Shown piece after piece: positions 37,434-48,345 of a stretch of DNA of 64,000 bases. This stretch comes from Trichosphaerium sp. ATCC 40318 (taxonomy: Eukaryota; Discosea; Flabellinia; Trichosidae): contig JALMLS010000332.1 of assembly GCA_038496445.1 (NCBI GenBank), positions 186,001 to 250,000 of the forward strand, in the 5' to 3' direction. Below the pieces are notes generated by a model, which ran no database searches, was not told the DNA's origin, and saw only the letters and a program-made list of their open reading frames with translations. The position numbers and the translations under genes are program-made. Each line of letters starts with the position of its first letter. Positions within the stretch are counted from its first letter, which is position 1.

Positions 37434-37738
37434 TAGCATACCAAAAAGCCATCTGTAATACATAGAGTGCCAATATTTATATGAAAGTATCTATCTTCTC
37501 AATGTTAGTATGTTAAGTCTCCACAAAACAGTGTCAACCTTGTTTCAGCTAACGGCTGAAAACTCGATAAATTTGACCGCTAAGTTCGTTTACCCATCAA
37601 ACTTCGTTCTTGCCTATTGGTTCTGCGCTTATAATGTTTCTCCACCAAAATACCCGCTTTTGTAGAATGTTCTGGAAGGTATCTTCTAGAAACATCTGTG
37701 CTCCACCATAATTTCATTACACTACAAGCGCTACAACT

Positions 37739-38673
37739 ATGCCTATAATAAAGAGACCATCTAAAGAAAGAGGACACGCAAACCACGGTTGGTTAGATGT
37801 ACGTTATTACTCTACTTGTACTAGATAGCTAATAAGCCCTTCAGACATACCACACGTTTGCGTTTGCGAGTTATTGGGACAACAAACACGACGGATTTCG
37901 CTCCTTACGCGTTTTAAACGAAGACAGAGTGGATCCAAGCAACGGATTCCCTACTCACCCTCATAGAAATTATGAGATATTTTCTTACGTTGTGGACGGC
38001 GCTCTACGCCATGAAGATAGTGTAGGAAGCTCTGAGGTAATTTCTAGAGGTATGTTCAGAAAGTTTTTCTCCGCGTGAGAGAAAATATACTTACGCTGGC
38101 CTCTTAGGAATGGTTCAGTTCACTAGTGCTGGGAGAGGAGTCACTCACTCTGAATTTAATGCCAGTGACGAAGATAAAGTTCATTTCATTCAAATTTGGG
38201 TGAAGCCAAGCAAACTCAATACCAAGCCATCATACAGTACAAAGGTGGCGTAATAATGCGCACAATGACATATTGACACTTTGTGTAGAGATTTCCTGAT
38301 TCTGCAAAGCAAGACAAGTTGTGCTTACTAGTTTCTCACGATGGCGCCAATAAGTCTATAAAGGTGAAGCAAGATATGAAGACATTCGCTTGCATACTAA
38401 GCGAGGGCAAAACTGTCTCTCATACGCTTGAAAAGGTGCGACAATCTTTTCTTATTTATTACTGTTTTTGAGGCATGTTTTTTTTTTGCTTACACTATGT
38501 CTTAGGGACGCCACGCATACATTCACGTTATTGATAGAGGTGAAAGCACCCTGATAATTAATGACGTTGAGTTAAAAAACGGTGATGGTGCTTACATTTC
38601 GGATGAAACGGCGTTCAGTATGAAATGCAAAAGCAAGGTTCCAGCAGAGTTCTTACTTTTTGATTTGGCGTAA
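37739..38673 (+). CDS. Pirin family protein
   Basis: Cupin-fold protein; family members bind one metal ion and act as redox-sensitive nuclear cofactors or quercetinases. ATG at 37739, basic N-terminus (PIIKRPSKERGHANHGWLD), then FASYWDNKHDGFRSLRV, NGFPTHPHRNYEIFSYV with the HPH..YE metal site, LRHEDS, and GVTHSEFN with the third His. The C-terminal cupin holds RHAYIHVIDRG and AEFLLFDLA. Metal ligands (His, His, His, Glu) are present. Five introns. Polyadenylation-like AATAAA at about 38713. Ordinary, well conserved. Confidence 0.9.
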
Positions 38674-38884
38674 AAACACGTCACCAACAAACCACTTGTA
38701 CATTACACAATTAAATAAAAATTATTATGTCTTTACATGGTGTCTAAGGGTCCTTAATATTACTCAGGTAATTGATGACATTTACTGGACGTGTCAGCAT
38801 TGAATTTGCGTGAAAGTTGCAAGTAGAATTTTCGATTATTTTCTATACTTTCTGCAACGTGGGCTGTAGTGCGGTGAAGCGATA

Positions 38885-39394
38885 ATGCAATTTGTTAAGC
38901 GTTGTTTGACAGGGAGATTGCGGCAAAGGACGCGCCTGTACTTGGCAGCTGTAGCAATTCTGTTTTTATTGTTTGTAATGTTCACTACGCCCATCAGTAA
39001 GGCGCATGAAAAGTCTGAGACGATACTCCCATTAAAAGGCTGCCCAAACACTAAGTTCTCCATGGAAGACATTAAGAAGCACCAATGCGAAGTAAACGCA
39101 GAAGAATATGATTTGTGGCTTACTATTGATAATAAAGTGTATGATGTAACAAAATGGAGTACGTGAACCATAACTGCGCGTTATATAGCGTCCAGCTTGA
39201 TTTTAGGCTCATTTCATTTTATACTGACACCATTCACAGTACCACAACACCCTGGCGCTGAAATGATATGTATGGGTGGAGGTAAAGATGCTTCTGACGA
39301 GTTTAATTCACGACACTCCGAATACGCACGATCCTTGCTTATTAACTACTGTATTGGGCATTTAAAAAGTGACAGTGAAATAGGCATTAACTAG
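38885..39394 (+). CDS. Membrane-anchored cytochrome b5-domain protein
   Basis: Two exons. The basic N-terminus (MQFVKRCLTGRLRQRTR) is followed by a membrane segment (LYLAAVAILFLLFVMF). The b5-like domain follows: YDLWLTIDNKVYDVTKW, then across the intron HPGAEMICMGGGKDASDEF and RHSEYARSLL. The haem-ligand His of HPG and a His in the second ligand region (SRH) are in place. It ends in IGIN and TAG. Likely an electron carrier on the ER or outer mitochondrial membrane, with the haem domain facing away from an N-terminal anchor, as in Ncb5-like or MAPR-like proteins. The family is clear; the exact subtype is not. Confidence 0.8.
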
Positions 39395-39560
39395 GCCTGT
39401 ATTTATATAGCTTGTGGCTTTAATTGAGTATCTCTTGTACAATAATAACAATTTTTATTTCCGAAACAAACCAGGGTATTATTTTCCGTCAGGGAAAATG
39501 TCAACCGTTTGTCAATAACGTTACGTAGAACAACGTAAAACGGAAGTTACGCCATGTGCA

Positions 39561-42500
39561 ATGTCTAGCGACCCGCCAGAACCTACCTCGTATGCTGGAA
39601 GACGAAAGTACGATTTTTAGCGTTTGGCATACATGTTATGTAAAGTAACACCTCCAATATACGTTTAAGCGCTTATAAGAGACTAGAGCAAGGCTAGCGC
39701 GTCAAGCACAAGCGAGAACACCATGGAACTCTACAAGAGCTGATGTAGCGCACTTTGAAGGTGTTTTCTTACGTTAATTAGGCAAAATCTTCAATTCAAA
39801 CCACCCCAAAAAAAGAACTTGATCCATCGTCAAATAAACTAGGTACTACCATAGCAGAAAGACGTCGTCTACGGGAACAAAGACGACTTGAAGCAGAAAA
39901 ACGTAATCAAGAATGGGAGGAAAAACGTGCTGTACGCTATAAGCGCTTTTGGCGCGCGTTGGAGAGCCTAAAAAAGCACTGTGTAAAAAAATAGTAACAT
40001 TTAAAATAGGAACGTATTGCTGCGCGTAAGCGTGAGAGGGAGGAGCGTAGAAAGGAGCTAGAAGCTCAACTGGAAAAAGAAAAAGAGGAGAGGAGATTAA
40101 AGCGCGAAGAAAGACGCCGAAAACTTGCTTTGGAGCAACAAAAACTAGACAAAGAAATGGCTGAGAGAAGAAGTAGGCGTCTTAGAAGACGTGAACAGCG
40201 TAGATCCGTGCTTGGTTCACGTACTCATGTTCAAGAGCTTGAATTTAGCTCTGTTGATGATCTCCCTTCAAGCCTTTCAAGCCTTGACGGTTCAATGTCA
40301 AACAGAGAGATGTCTTTACAGCAAGATTTAGATACTATAGAGAGATCACAGCCAAAGAGTAGCTCTGCTAGAGAGAGTAGCTTAGTCATAAGAAGGAAAA
40401 GACGTGACGTACGAATTTTTGAATCTATCTCTTTAGCTTTTACTTCTACGCGAAATAATTCGTTTACGCGCAGTAATCTAAGTAACTATGCGCGTAGCTG
40501 TAGAAAAAACCCTTAGCTTCTTCAACTGACATATTTTGTTAGCCCGATTTTGAGTATTTTCGGGCAATGGATAGACCTTTGGCATACGTTAAAACACCAT
40601 GTCGTGTTAGACTATCAACAGAGAATTGCTATAGAGGTTCTAGACCGAATATAAGAGTATTGAAGGCGCATATGAAGGTAGAAGGAAAATTATCAAAGAA
40701 ACTGGCTTTAAAACTCCTTGAGTATGTTTAAACGGCTTGAATTCAAGAATTCTTGATTTATAATGTGTTGTAGAGATGCTCGTGGTGTATTTACTACTGA
40801 AAAGAACTGTATATCGGTTTCTGCTCCTGTAAACATTGTTGGGGATGTACATGGTCAGTTTTATGATTTACTGGCACTTATGGATAACGGTGGGCCGCCA
40901 CGTTCTACGAACTATTTGTTCCTTGGTAAGGACACTCTTAGAGATTGACAGATACGTTTGACACTCTCTTTAGGTGACTATGTCGATCGTGGTGCTTTTG
41001 GAACAGAAGTATTGTTCTATTTGCTTGCAAATAAAATAAACTTTCCAAATAAGTTTTTAATGATTCGTGGTAATCACGAATCAAGGGCTATGACAGGTTG
41101 GACTACTTTTTTTTTTTTTTTGATTTTAAACCTTTTTCTTGCTGTTTGATTTCTCCTGTATTTTGAACGATAATGGGGTATCTGTCTGTTGTTTGTGTTC
41201 TAATTGGTTTTCTAGAATGGCATAATTTTCAAGCGGAATGTATGGTAAAGTATGACCAAGGTATTTATAAATCAAGCAATTATACTATCAAGTGTTTTGT
41301 TTTTCTTTTCTGATTAATTTTTTGATTTTAGAGGTTTATGATGCTGCTCTTGAGACTTTTAATGCTATGCCAATAGCAGCTGTTGTTGAGACAATAGGTG
41401 TTGGTATGTAACTGTAAAATTACTACAACGGCCGTTGTAGGATTAATTATTTTTTTTGTTCTTTAGGTAATTTCTTTTGTTGTCATGGTGGATTATCTCC
41501 ACAATTTAAGACTCTGAGAGATGTCAATGCTATTGATAGATTCAAAGAACCTCCTTCAAAAGGTAATTATTAATAATGATTATTTTATTGGTTTAACAAA
41601 TATGTGTAGGTCCTCTATGCGATATTTTGTGGTCTGATCCACTTGATGATCGTAATGGTTATAATCAAAAATTTACAAGAAATTTTGATCGTGATTGTAG
41701 TTACTTTTATGGATTTGAAGCTATGCTTCAGTTCCTAGATAAGAATAATTTTACTTCTATTATTAGAGCACATCAGGTTAAAGAGGTATGTACATACAAC
41801 CATATTGTTTTTTTTCTTTTTCTTCTCGTATTTTAATTAGTTTCAACATTTATCTTATTTCCTTCAGCAAGGATATGAAGAGTATAGGCATCCAGAACAA
41901 CCAAGTTCTCGTACTTATCCTCTGTGTATTACAGTATTTAGTGCGCCTAATTATTGTGATACTTTTGAGAATGCAGGAGCGTTTCTGCGTCTTGATAATA
42001 GAGGTTAGTTTTTTTTTTATTGTTTGGATCAAAAAACGGCGTGCAAATGCACGTTGTCTTTGCTTTTTTGTTCAAATATTTCGCTGGTAATTTATTTGAT
42101 TGCGTTGTATTCATTCATTTGCTAGGATTTACAAGACAGCAGTTTACATGGACAGAGCACCCATACTGTCTTCCTAACTTTCAAAACGCTTTCTCATTTT
42201 CTATGCCATACTTAGCAGAGACAATGTTACGTTTAGTTAACGCTGTCGTTGCACAGGATGACGATGAAGAAGAAGAGGATAAAAGTGATGCTAAAGATAG
42301 TGAAGAAAGTAAGGAAGAGGATAAAAAGCTTAAGGAGAGGCTGAAATTCATGATTGATGGATTCGCAAAAGAACGCGAAGAAAATGAAAAAATGATACAA
42401 CCATTGGAAGATAAACTAAAGGATTTACTCGATCCAGAGTCACGTGTCAGAAGTATGTTTTTTTTCATCAAATGTTGCACTACTGTTGTTTTAAATCAAG

Positions 42501-42707
42501 CTAACGCACTTTTCTCTAGAGCTTCGTAGGGCTGTCAGTGATGTGTCAATTCAATTTAATAGAAAAAAGACAAGGTTCTCCTGGGCTATGGAGATAAGCA
42601 GTGGGAATGATAAATGGCATAAAGCTTCTAGAGCGCGTACTTTCACGCGTTCAAAGTCTTATCACCCAGGTCTATCAGTTGGCCCTGCTAAGGTGTTCAA
42701 GAAATGA
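39561..42707 (+). CDS. Calcineurin A-like phosphatase with long N-terminal extension
   Basis: Ca2+/calmodulin-dependent PPP phosphatase catalytic subunit. Catalytic domain: [21 protein letters not shown] (across an intron), [36 protein letters not shown], so both metal sites are intact. After it, [17 protein letters not shown] and [15 protein letters not shown] match the calcineurin-B-binding helix. A Glu/Asp-rich linker and a basic C-terminus ([12 protein letters not shown]) follow; a clear calmodulin site is not obvious. Ahead of the catalytic domain are about 270 residues of highly charged coiled coil ([24 protein letters not shown]) and a Ser-rich segment. The 5' end (ATG at 39561 plus two small exons) is inferred from splice frames. 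Most calcineurins lack this extension. Confidence 0.83.
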
Positions 42708-42841
42708 ATGAGACTAAAACGATTGTAAAAAAAACCCCCAGAATTAAATTACTTATTTGATTTGAGGTGTTAAGTTTTGTTTTAGTCAAACTGCTTTGTT
42801 TGGCATTGTAATTACGTACATGGTTATGTGTATTTCCAATA

Positions 42842-44842
42842 ATGAAGGTTTTGGTTAACGGGCGCTTACTTGTTAGCCGTTATAGCTCAATTGGCGCTCA
42901 TAGGCGTAAACGTGCGGGTTACCGCATTATAACACAACGCATAACTAGATTTTACTCCAATCAACGCATTCTGTAAGTTATCATCTCCAATATGTTATTA
43001 ATAGTGTTAGAAACGCTCAAAGGTCCCAGGTGAACGTACTAAGCGAAAAATTGCGTGTCACACACCTTGATGGGTTTTATAAGCATTGTATGCACGATCT
43101 TCGACTAGCAGGTAATCCGTTATTCGTACAACAAGGGTACAGGCACTTTTACGTTTGCTCAAAGCTAAAATTGAACAGCGTTTACAACACACTTTATAAC
43201 TGTCTAGTCACGTTATTTCCAGCTCATAAATGGCTCGCATGGAATTTCAAGTACAGAAAACGGCTTTGTCATGCATGAAAGGATCTAACTTTTTTGTAAA
43301 AAAAAAAGGACTATGCACGCTGGTGGTTGGGACGATATTGAAATGCAACGTAATTTTCTTGATTATATTGGGATGTACCTTGATATTCAAGATATGAGTG
43401 ATTGGTATCATTGTAATCATGAAGACATAATAGCTTTAGGAGGAGAGCATCTTTTAAAGAAAAGGTAAACTGATTTTTTGTTTGATTTTTCTTGTAATTT
43501 AGGCCGGTTTGCAATGGTTATTTATTACCCTTAGCTACGATGGATCATTTACAAAGATGCTTGAAAGAGTATATCCTGATTTTAAATGGTTAACTACAAA
43601 GTTCACGTGCGTCATAAACACGAAAAAAATAAGAAAAGTATTTTTTATTATTGGCTTGTAACTTTTTGGATAGACATGCACCAAGGAGGTATTGGCATGA
43701 TATTAATAACCAAAGGGCTCAATTCAATAATATTGCAAAAAAATTAAATATAAAGCACTTAGATGACTGGTATAATGTACATAGAAGTAAAATTGGATAC
43801 AAGTTAGACTATGTGATAAGGTAACAATCCCAACTTGGAAATAGAAAAACTTTAACATTCTTTCTTCGTAGGAGATCTTCTAATCTCTATGAGTCTCTTT
43901 CTGGGTTATATCCAGAACATAATTGGGATCCTCTATCGTTTAGGTATGTACACATACTCTAGAAATATTTGTCTGACAATTCGTAGGTATGTAAGCGGAG
44001 TCAGCTGGCGAGATCGCAAAAGTGTAATATCATACTTAAAAAGTGAGTTGTATTTTTTTTTATCAGTTTGTTTATCAACATTTTTTTATAGAGCTGGCCG
44101 CAAGTCATGATATTTCCAACCCAGTTGAATGGTATAGGCTTAAATTAAGTATGCATAAACGTGGTTTATGGGCACTTAAAGTGATGTATCCAAACCACAA
44201 TTGGCAGTTTTCACACTTCAAAGCAAAAGGAAAGAAGTTCAAACAAATGTACAGCACAACTTAAAAAAGGTTTTTTCTTACAATTTTCTAGGCTTCTTTT
44301 AAGGCGTGTATGTGCTATATTTCCAAATGATATTGTTCAAGAAGAGCACGTACTTGGTCAACCACTTGCCAACCCAGAAATCTCGACAAGTGTCGCAACA
44401 CTTGATATTTATGTTCCGAGGCTTAGACTAGCTTTTGAATACCAAGGTTTTTTTAACTTTCTTATTCGTGAAAGTATAACTCACGCTTTTATCATCTAGG
44501 AGAGCAACATTACAGAGATATAAGATATTTTGGATCTGTTCAGGAACAGGAGCAAAGAGATAGAATAAAAGCTTCACTCTGTGCTTCCAACGGTTAGTTT
44601 TCTTTTTTTTTTTTTGAGGAATCGTTTTTTGGCTTATGTTTTTTTGAGGTATTATCCTTATTGCTGTACCTTATTGGTGGGATGGAAAAAAGTCTTCATT
44701 ACGTGCTACAATACAAATACATGCACCTCATATACGATTTCAAAAGAACGAGGAAATAGGAGTACCAGTGCGTGGTTTACGGCCAAAGAATAAGCGATAT
44801 TTTGTTGGTTTGCAAAGCATGGAAAGTCAAGCACTGTCATAG
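42842..44842 (+). CDS. Trp/Gly-repeat protein with C-terminal REase-like nuclease domain (copy A)
   Basis: Many short introns. Exon 1 (ATG at 42842) is strongly basic and free of acidic residues (SRYSSIGAHRRKRAGYR), like a mitochondrial presequence. At least four ~65-residue repeats follow, each with DDWYNV-like helix, IIALGGEHLLKK, a YDGSFTKMLERVYP segment and a closing W..KF, joined by W-D-x-x-NQR. The C-terminal domain reads DIYVPRLRLAFEYQGEQHY, then QEQRDRIKASLC and GIILIAVPYWWDG. The EYxGEQHY plus PYWW pattern is that of a restriction-endonuclease-like fold related to VSR-type and DUF559-like nucleases. I recall similar unnamed proteins, often in many copies, from fungi such as Rhizophagus and from algae; no experimental function is known to me. 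Two paralogues lie at 48346 and 50704. Confidence 0.75.
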
Positions 44843-45013
44843 ATAAGAAAGTGTCAAGATAAATTGTAAATAACTCAAAGAACTACCAATATGTATTATA
44901 AGCCCTATCACTGATTCTAGTCCAGTAGTCCAAACCAAGAAAAAGTCATGACCAGTTTGAATAAAATTGACGTAATTTTTTTTTTATGTTTTCTTCGGAT
45001 TCTGTTGCTCTAG

Positions 45014-46525
45014 ATGGATCAATCGATCTCAGAACTCGCTGTTGATATTCTAAAGACAACTGATGCTGCTGAAAAGGCATTAAATATTTATTTCGTTTCA
45101 TCTACAAGCTTATTAACGCTAATAGGCTTCAAAAACGCTTGAAGTAGCTAAAAAATGGCAAGAAGGAGTTATTACCAAACTAGGGGAATGTATGCCTCCA
45201 GATCTTCCAGGACGTACGCGCAATGAGCTCTTTAACCATTATAACGCATAACCTAACAGTGGAATTAGGTCCAAGTTACGTTAAAATTCTGACACCTGGT
45301 ACGCGACTGTAAAGCCCCAAAAATGACGTAATACGCAGGAGAAATGCCAAAACGAGGCAAAGGAGGAACATTGGTACGTTTTAAAGACATTGTAGTGTCA
45401 CAATTCTCAAACGCGCCTAAAACACTCAAGGAAAATAGAGCAGCAATGCTACACGCTCTAGTACACATTGGTAATGTTTTCTGGTATTTGGACTGAACAA
45501 TAGCTGACTTTTTTGTTCGTTCAGAGTCTATTGCTGTAGACCTGGCCTGGGACATTATAGCAAGGTTCGGTTCTTCAAATAATATGCCTAAAGAATTCTA
45601 TGATGATTTCGTTAAAGTTGCACAAGATGAAGCACGTGTACGTCGGTTGAAAACACGTTTTCGACAACAATTTTTTGTGCTCTTTTTTTTTTGATGTCTT
45701 TTGGCTATGAGAGCGCTTGACGCGCCTTTTCTTGTTCCCGAAGACGCGTAACGGTAGCTTGCATACTAGATTGGTTATTTTTCTCATAAGTCAACTTATT
45801 TTTGTTGATAGCACCACACAATGCTTCATTCTAGATTAAAGGAACTGGGATATAAGTACGGCGATTTACCTGGACATGATGGATTATGGGAAAGCGCATT
45901 AAAGACATCAAAGAGTTTATTAGCAAGACTTGCTATAGAACATATGGTACACGAAGCAAGTAAGTTCACAAAGGAGAAAGGAACAAAAACATCCAGCTGA
46001 TATAAATTTTTTTCAAAGGAGGTTTGGATGTAACACCAAAGACCATAGAAAGGTACTACGTCCTCATATTTTTGTCTTGACACCCTTGCATTACACTACT
46101 TTATTGTTAATAGCACAAAAGGCAAAAACTACAGGCAGCACTCTAAGTTTTGAGATTTTTTTTGCCTTTTTTGGATATCTTTGTTTTTTCATTCTCTCTT
46201 GTAGGTTTAAATCAGCGGGTGATAAAAAGAGCGCTCTATTACTTGTTGATATATTAGAGGTATTATACATTTTAGCAAAAGGTAGATGTTAACGTTTTAC
46301 CGTGAATAGGAAGAAATCACACATGTTACAGTTGGTCAGAAATGGTTTAGTTACCAATGTAAACTAAATAACGAGGATCCTGTATCTACTTTTATAGATA
46401 TAGTACCTAAATACTTTCGTGGTGTTTTAAAACCACCCTTTAACAAACAAGCCCGTTTACAAGCCGGTATGACAGAAGAGTGGTACTTGCCTTTAACAAT
46501 AAAACCAAAAAAAAGTAGTAAATAA
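45014..46525 (+). CDS. DUF455 family ferritin-like protein
   Basis: Ferritin-like four-helix protein of the DUF455/COG2833 family, a putative di-iron enzyme of unknown reaction. ATG at 45014 (MDQSISELAVDILKT). After introns: PKRGKGGTLVRF, AAMLHALVHIESIAVDLAWD with the first Glu/His pair, FYDDFVKVAQDEARHHTML with the DEARH iron site, LGYKYGDLPGHDGLWE, LLARLAIEHMVHEARGLDVTP, and DILEEEITHVTVGQKW with the final EExxH. It ends KPKKSSK and TAA. Iron ligands look complete. Widespread in bacteria and scattered in protists. Position between copies A and B of the repeat-nuclease family seems fortuitous. Confidence 0.88.
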
Positions 46526-46695
46526 AACCTAAGTTTTGATAGCAACGTGAGAACCAACACAGCGATCGCTTTGTTTATGCGATGGGACCTTATTGAAGAA
46601 TAGGGTTTTGAGTTATTGGTTTTCAAAGTATTTGTTGAAGGTCTTTTTACATTTGTTGATTTTTTGCACCTACAGCGCCTCTTCTCTATTTAGCG

Positions 46696-47109
46696 ATGTT
46701 GTGGTATGTAGTTCGAGTTTTCTTCGTTCGTACGTCCGCACTTGTTTTGCAAAATAATCACGTGCAACTTAAATGTTAGGCACTTTTCGACGTTAGGCTT
46801 GCCAAGGCTGTTCCTATTGTAGGTTACAGTGCTATTCAGAATATTAATGCTACATTTTTACTAGTGGTTTTAAAAGTCTTGAGCCAAAAACTAATCCAGA
46901 GGTAACGGCATGTCTTTTTTTTTTTTCATTTTTTTGTACATTAGTTACAGCCGTTGTCCTCCTCATCCAAAACAAGGACGTAATTACATTATTTACATTA
47001 TATCCCATAAGATCCAGGTCCATTAAATAAAAAGAAATCGTCATCAAGGCGTTGGTTTTCTCCAGTTTTCGCTACAAATCGCGTACAAGAATTACATAAG
47101 GTACTTTAG
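46696..47109 (+). CDS. Hypothetical small protein with one hydrophobic segment
   Basis: Three or four short exons inferred: ATG TTG TG at 46696, then LAKAVPIVGYSAIQNINA and FLLVVLKVLSQKLIQ, then after an intron RCPPHPKQG, and possibly a last exon with NKKKSSSRRWFSPVF and QELHKVL, stop TAG at 47107-47109. About 75-80 residues with one hydrophobic helix and a basic tail, like small mitochondrial inner-membrane subunits. If the last exon is right, its coding part overlaps the convergent gene by 38 bp; if not, the gene ends at a TAA around 47025. No family recognised. Confidence 0.4.
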
Positions 47110-47653
47110 AGACAGGAAAAAAAAGTTGTCTGTTATCGCTATTATTCTCTATTGAAAACACTAGTTGTAGCTTATCACCTTTATGTATAAGCGTATCATG
47201 TATAGGCGCTTCTATTTCTAATGTATATAGGTGCATAGGATCATCTAGTTCTATGATTATTGATTCATCTATTATTGAAGATAAAGAGCTATCAGGAGAA
47301 GTAATCTTACAGACATCAATGACCATTTTCATAGACTCCTCTGATGCTGCAACGCATACATATATTGTTATTGATGTATGCAGTTCACCTACTGTTTCAA
47401 ATAATGGAGTTTCAACTCTAAATACTTGAGCAACATAGCAGTCTAATGCAATATCTTCTTCATCTGTATCAGACGAAGATAGTTTTTTTTTGATACTTTT
47501 TATATTACTGCTACTACCGTCCTTGTTGTTTTTTGGTTCCATAAACTTTTTCTGTTTCTTGTAATATATCTTTATACGAGATGCAGCGCATAAGATTGTA
47601 TCGAAAAAAAAATGTTGTGTGACGCAAAATTGTTGCGCGGATTTTTGTGTCAC
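47072..47653 (-). CDS. Hypothetical protein, 155-193 aa
   Basis: Single open exon. The longest form begins at 47653; a better start may be the inner Met of MEPKNNKDGSSSN at about 47541, which begins a Lys/Ser-rich acidic leader (KKKLSSSDTDEEDIALD). The rest is a soluble beta-rich sequence (HTSITIYVCVAASEES, LYTLEIEAP, KLQLVFSIENNS, VPYVILVRDL). No family recognised. Composition argues for a real gene: long frame, balanced residues, ordinary codon use. It overlaps the inferred end of the + strand gene at 46696-47109. Confidence 0.55.
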   Translation of the reverse strand: MTQKSAQQFCVTQHFFFDTILCAASRIKIYYKKQKKFMEPKNNKDGSSSNIKSIKKKLSSSDTDEEDIALDCYVAQVFRVETPLFETVGELHTSITIYVCVAASEESMKMVIDVCKITSPDSSLSSIIDESIIIELDDPMHLYTLEIEAPIHDTLIHKGDKLQLVFSIENNSDNRQLFFPVSKVPYVILVRDL

Positions 47654-48345
47654 ACAATCAAGATATCAAAACAACGCTTAAACGCTCTATACACGATCAA
47701 AAGATAGTTTTAAAGCATATATAAGCATTTTAAACGACTTCTCGTCCTTTCAGAGTACAATCTTTCAGAAAACGCGAAAATCGGTTTTCAACGCCGAAGT
47801 ACAGATGTACGCTTTATTTTTGATTCTTTTCCGAGAACGCTTTTCAGAACAGCCGAAAATTTTTCAGTCTGGTTACGTTAATCAGAAATTTCCCAGTTTT
47901 CTTTGAAAACTTTTTTGGATTCGGTTTTCTGACTTTTCAATTGAAATCTTTATTATTCTGTCTCTTGTAAAGTTGTTACTATTGGTTTTCATTATGAGTT
48001 CAGTAATTTCTGTCAACCACAGGTTTTTTTGAACGTCAGATTTTCGTCATCAAATTTGTTTTTTTGTTGAATCTTGTTCAAGAAATTTAAGGCTTCAGCG
48101 AGCTCATAAACGCTGATTTACCATGCCCTTGTACTGAATCATGTTTCTCGTACTACAGGCGATGTTATTCTGATACTCTTCTTTCTTTTCGACCTTGGAA
48201 AAATCATTGCACTAGGAAGCAGTCGCTTCTCTTGCATAGTCAGCGCTGACTCATCATTCTTTGTACGGTTGATTCTAAATGTTGTTTACGTTGTTACTTT
48301 ATAATCGAAAGGAGACATTGTGTTGAAGCCACCTATACATAGAAT
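47654..48345. other. Intergenic region
   Basis: About 690 bp, very T-rich on the + strand, with repeated TTTTCAGAA/GAAAATCGG-like words between 47750 and 47950 that look like low-complexity drift. No coding signal. Confidence 0.45.

Noticed and set aside
47750-47950. Apparent repeats TTTTCAGAA / GAAAATCGG
   Set aside because: Irregular spacing and low complexity; not a CRISPR-like or true tandem array.
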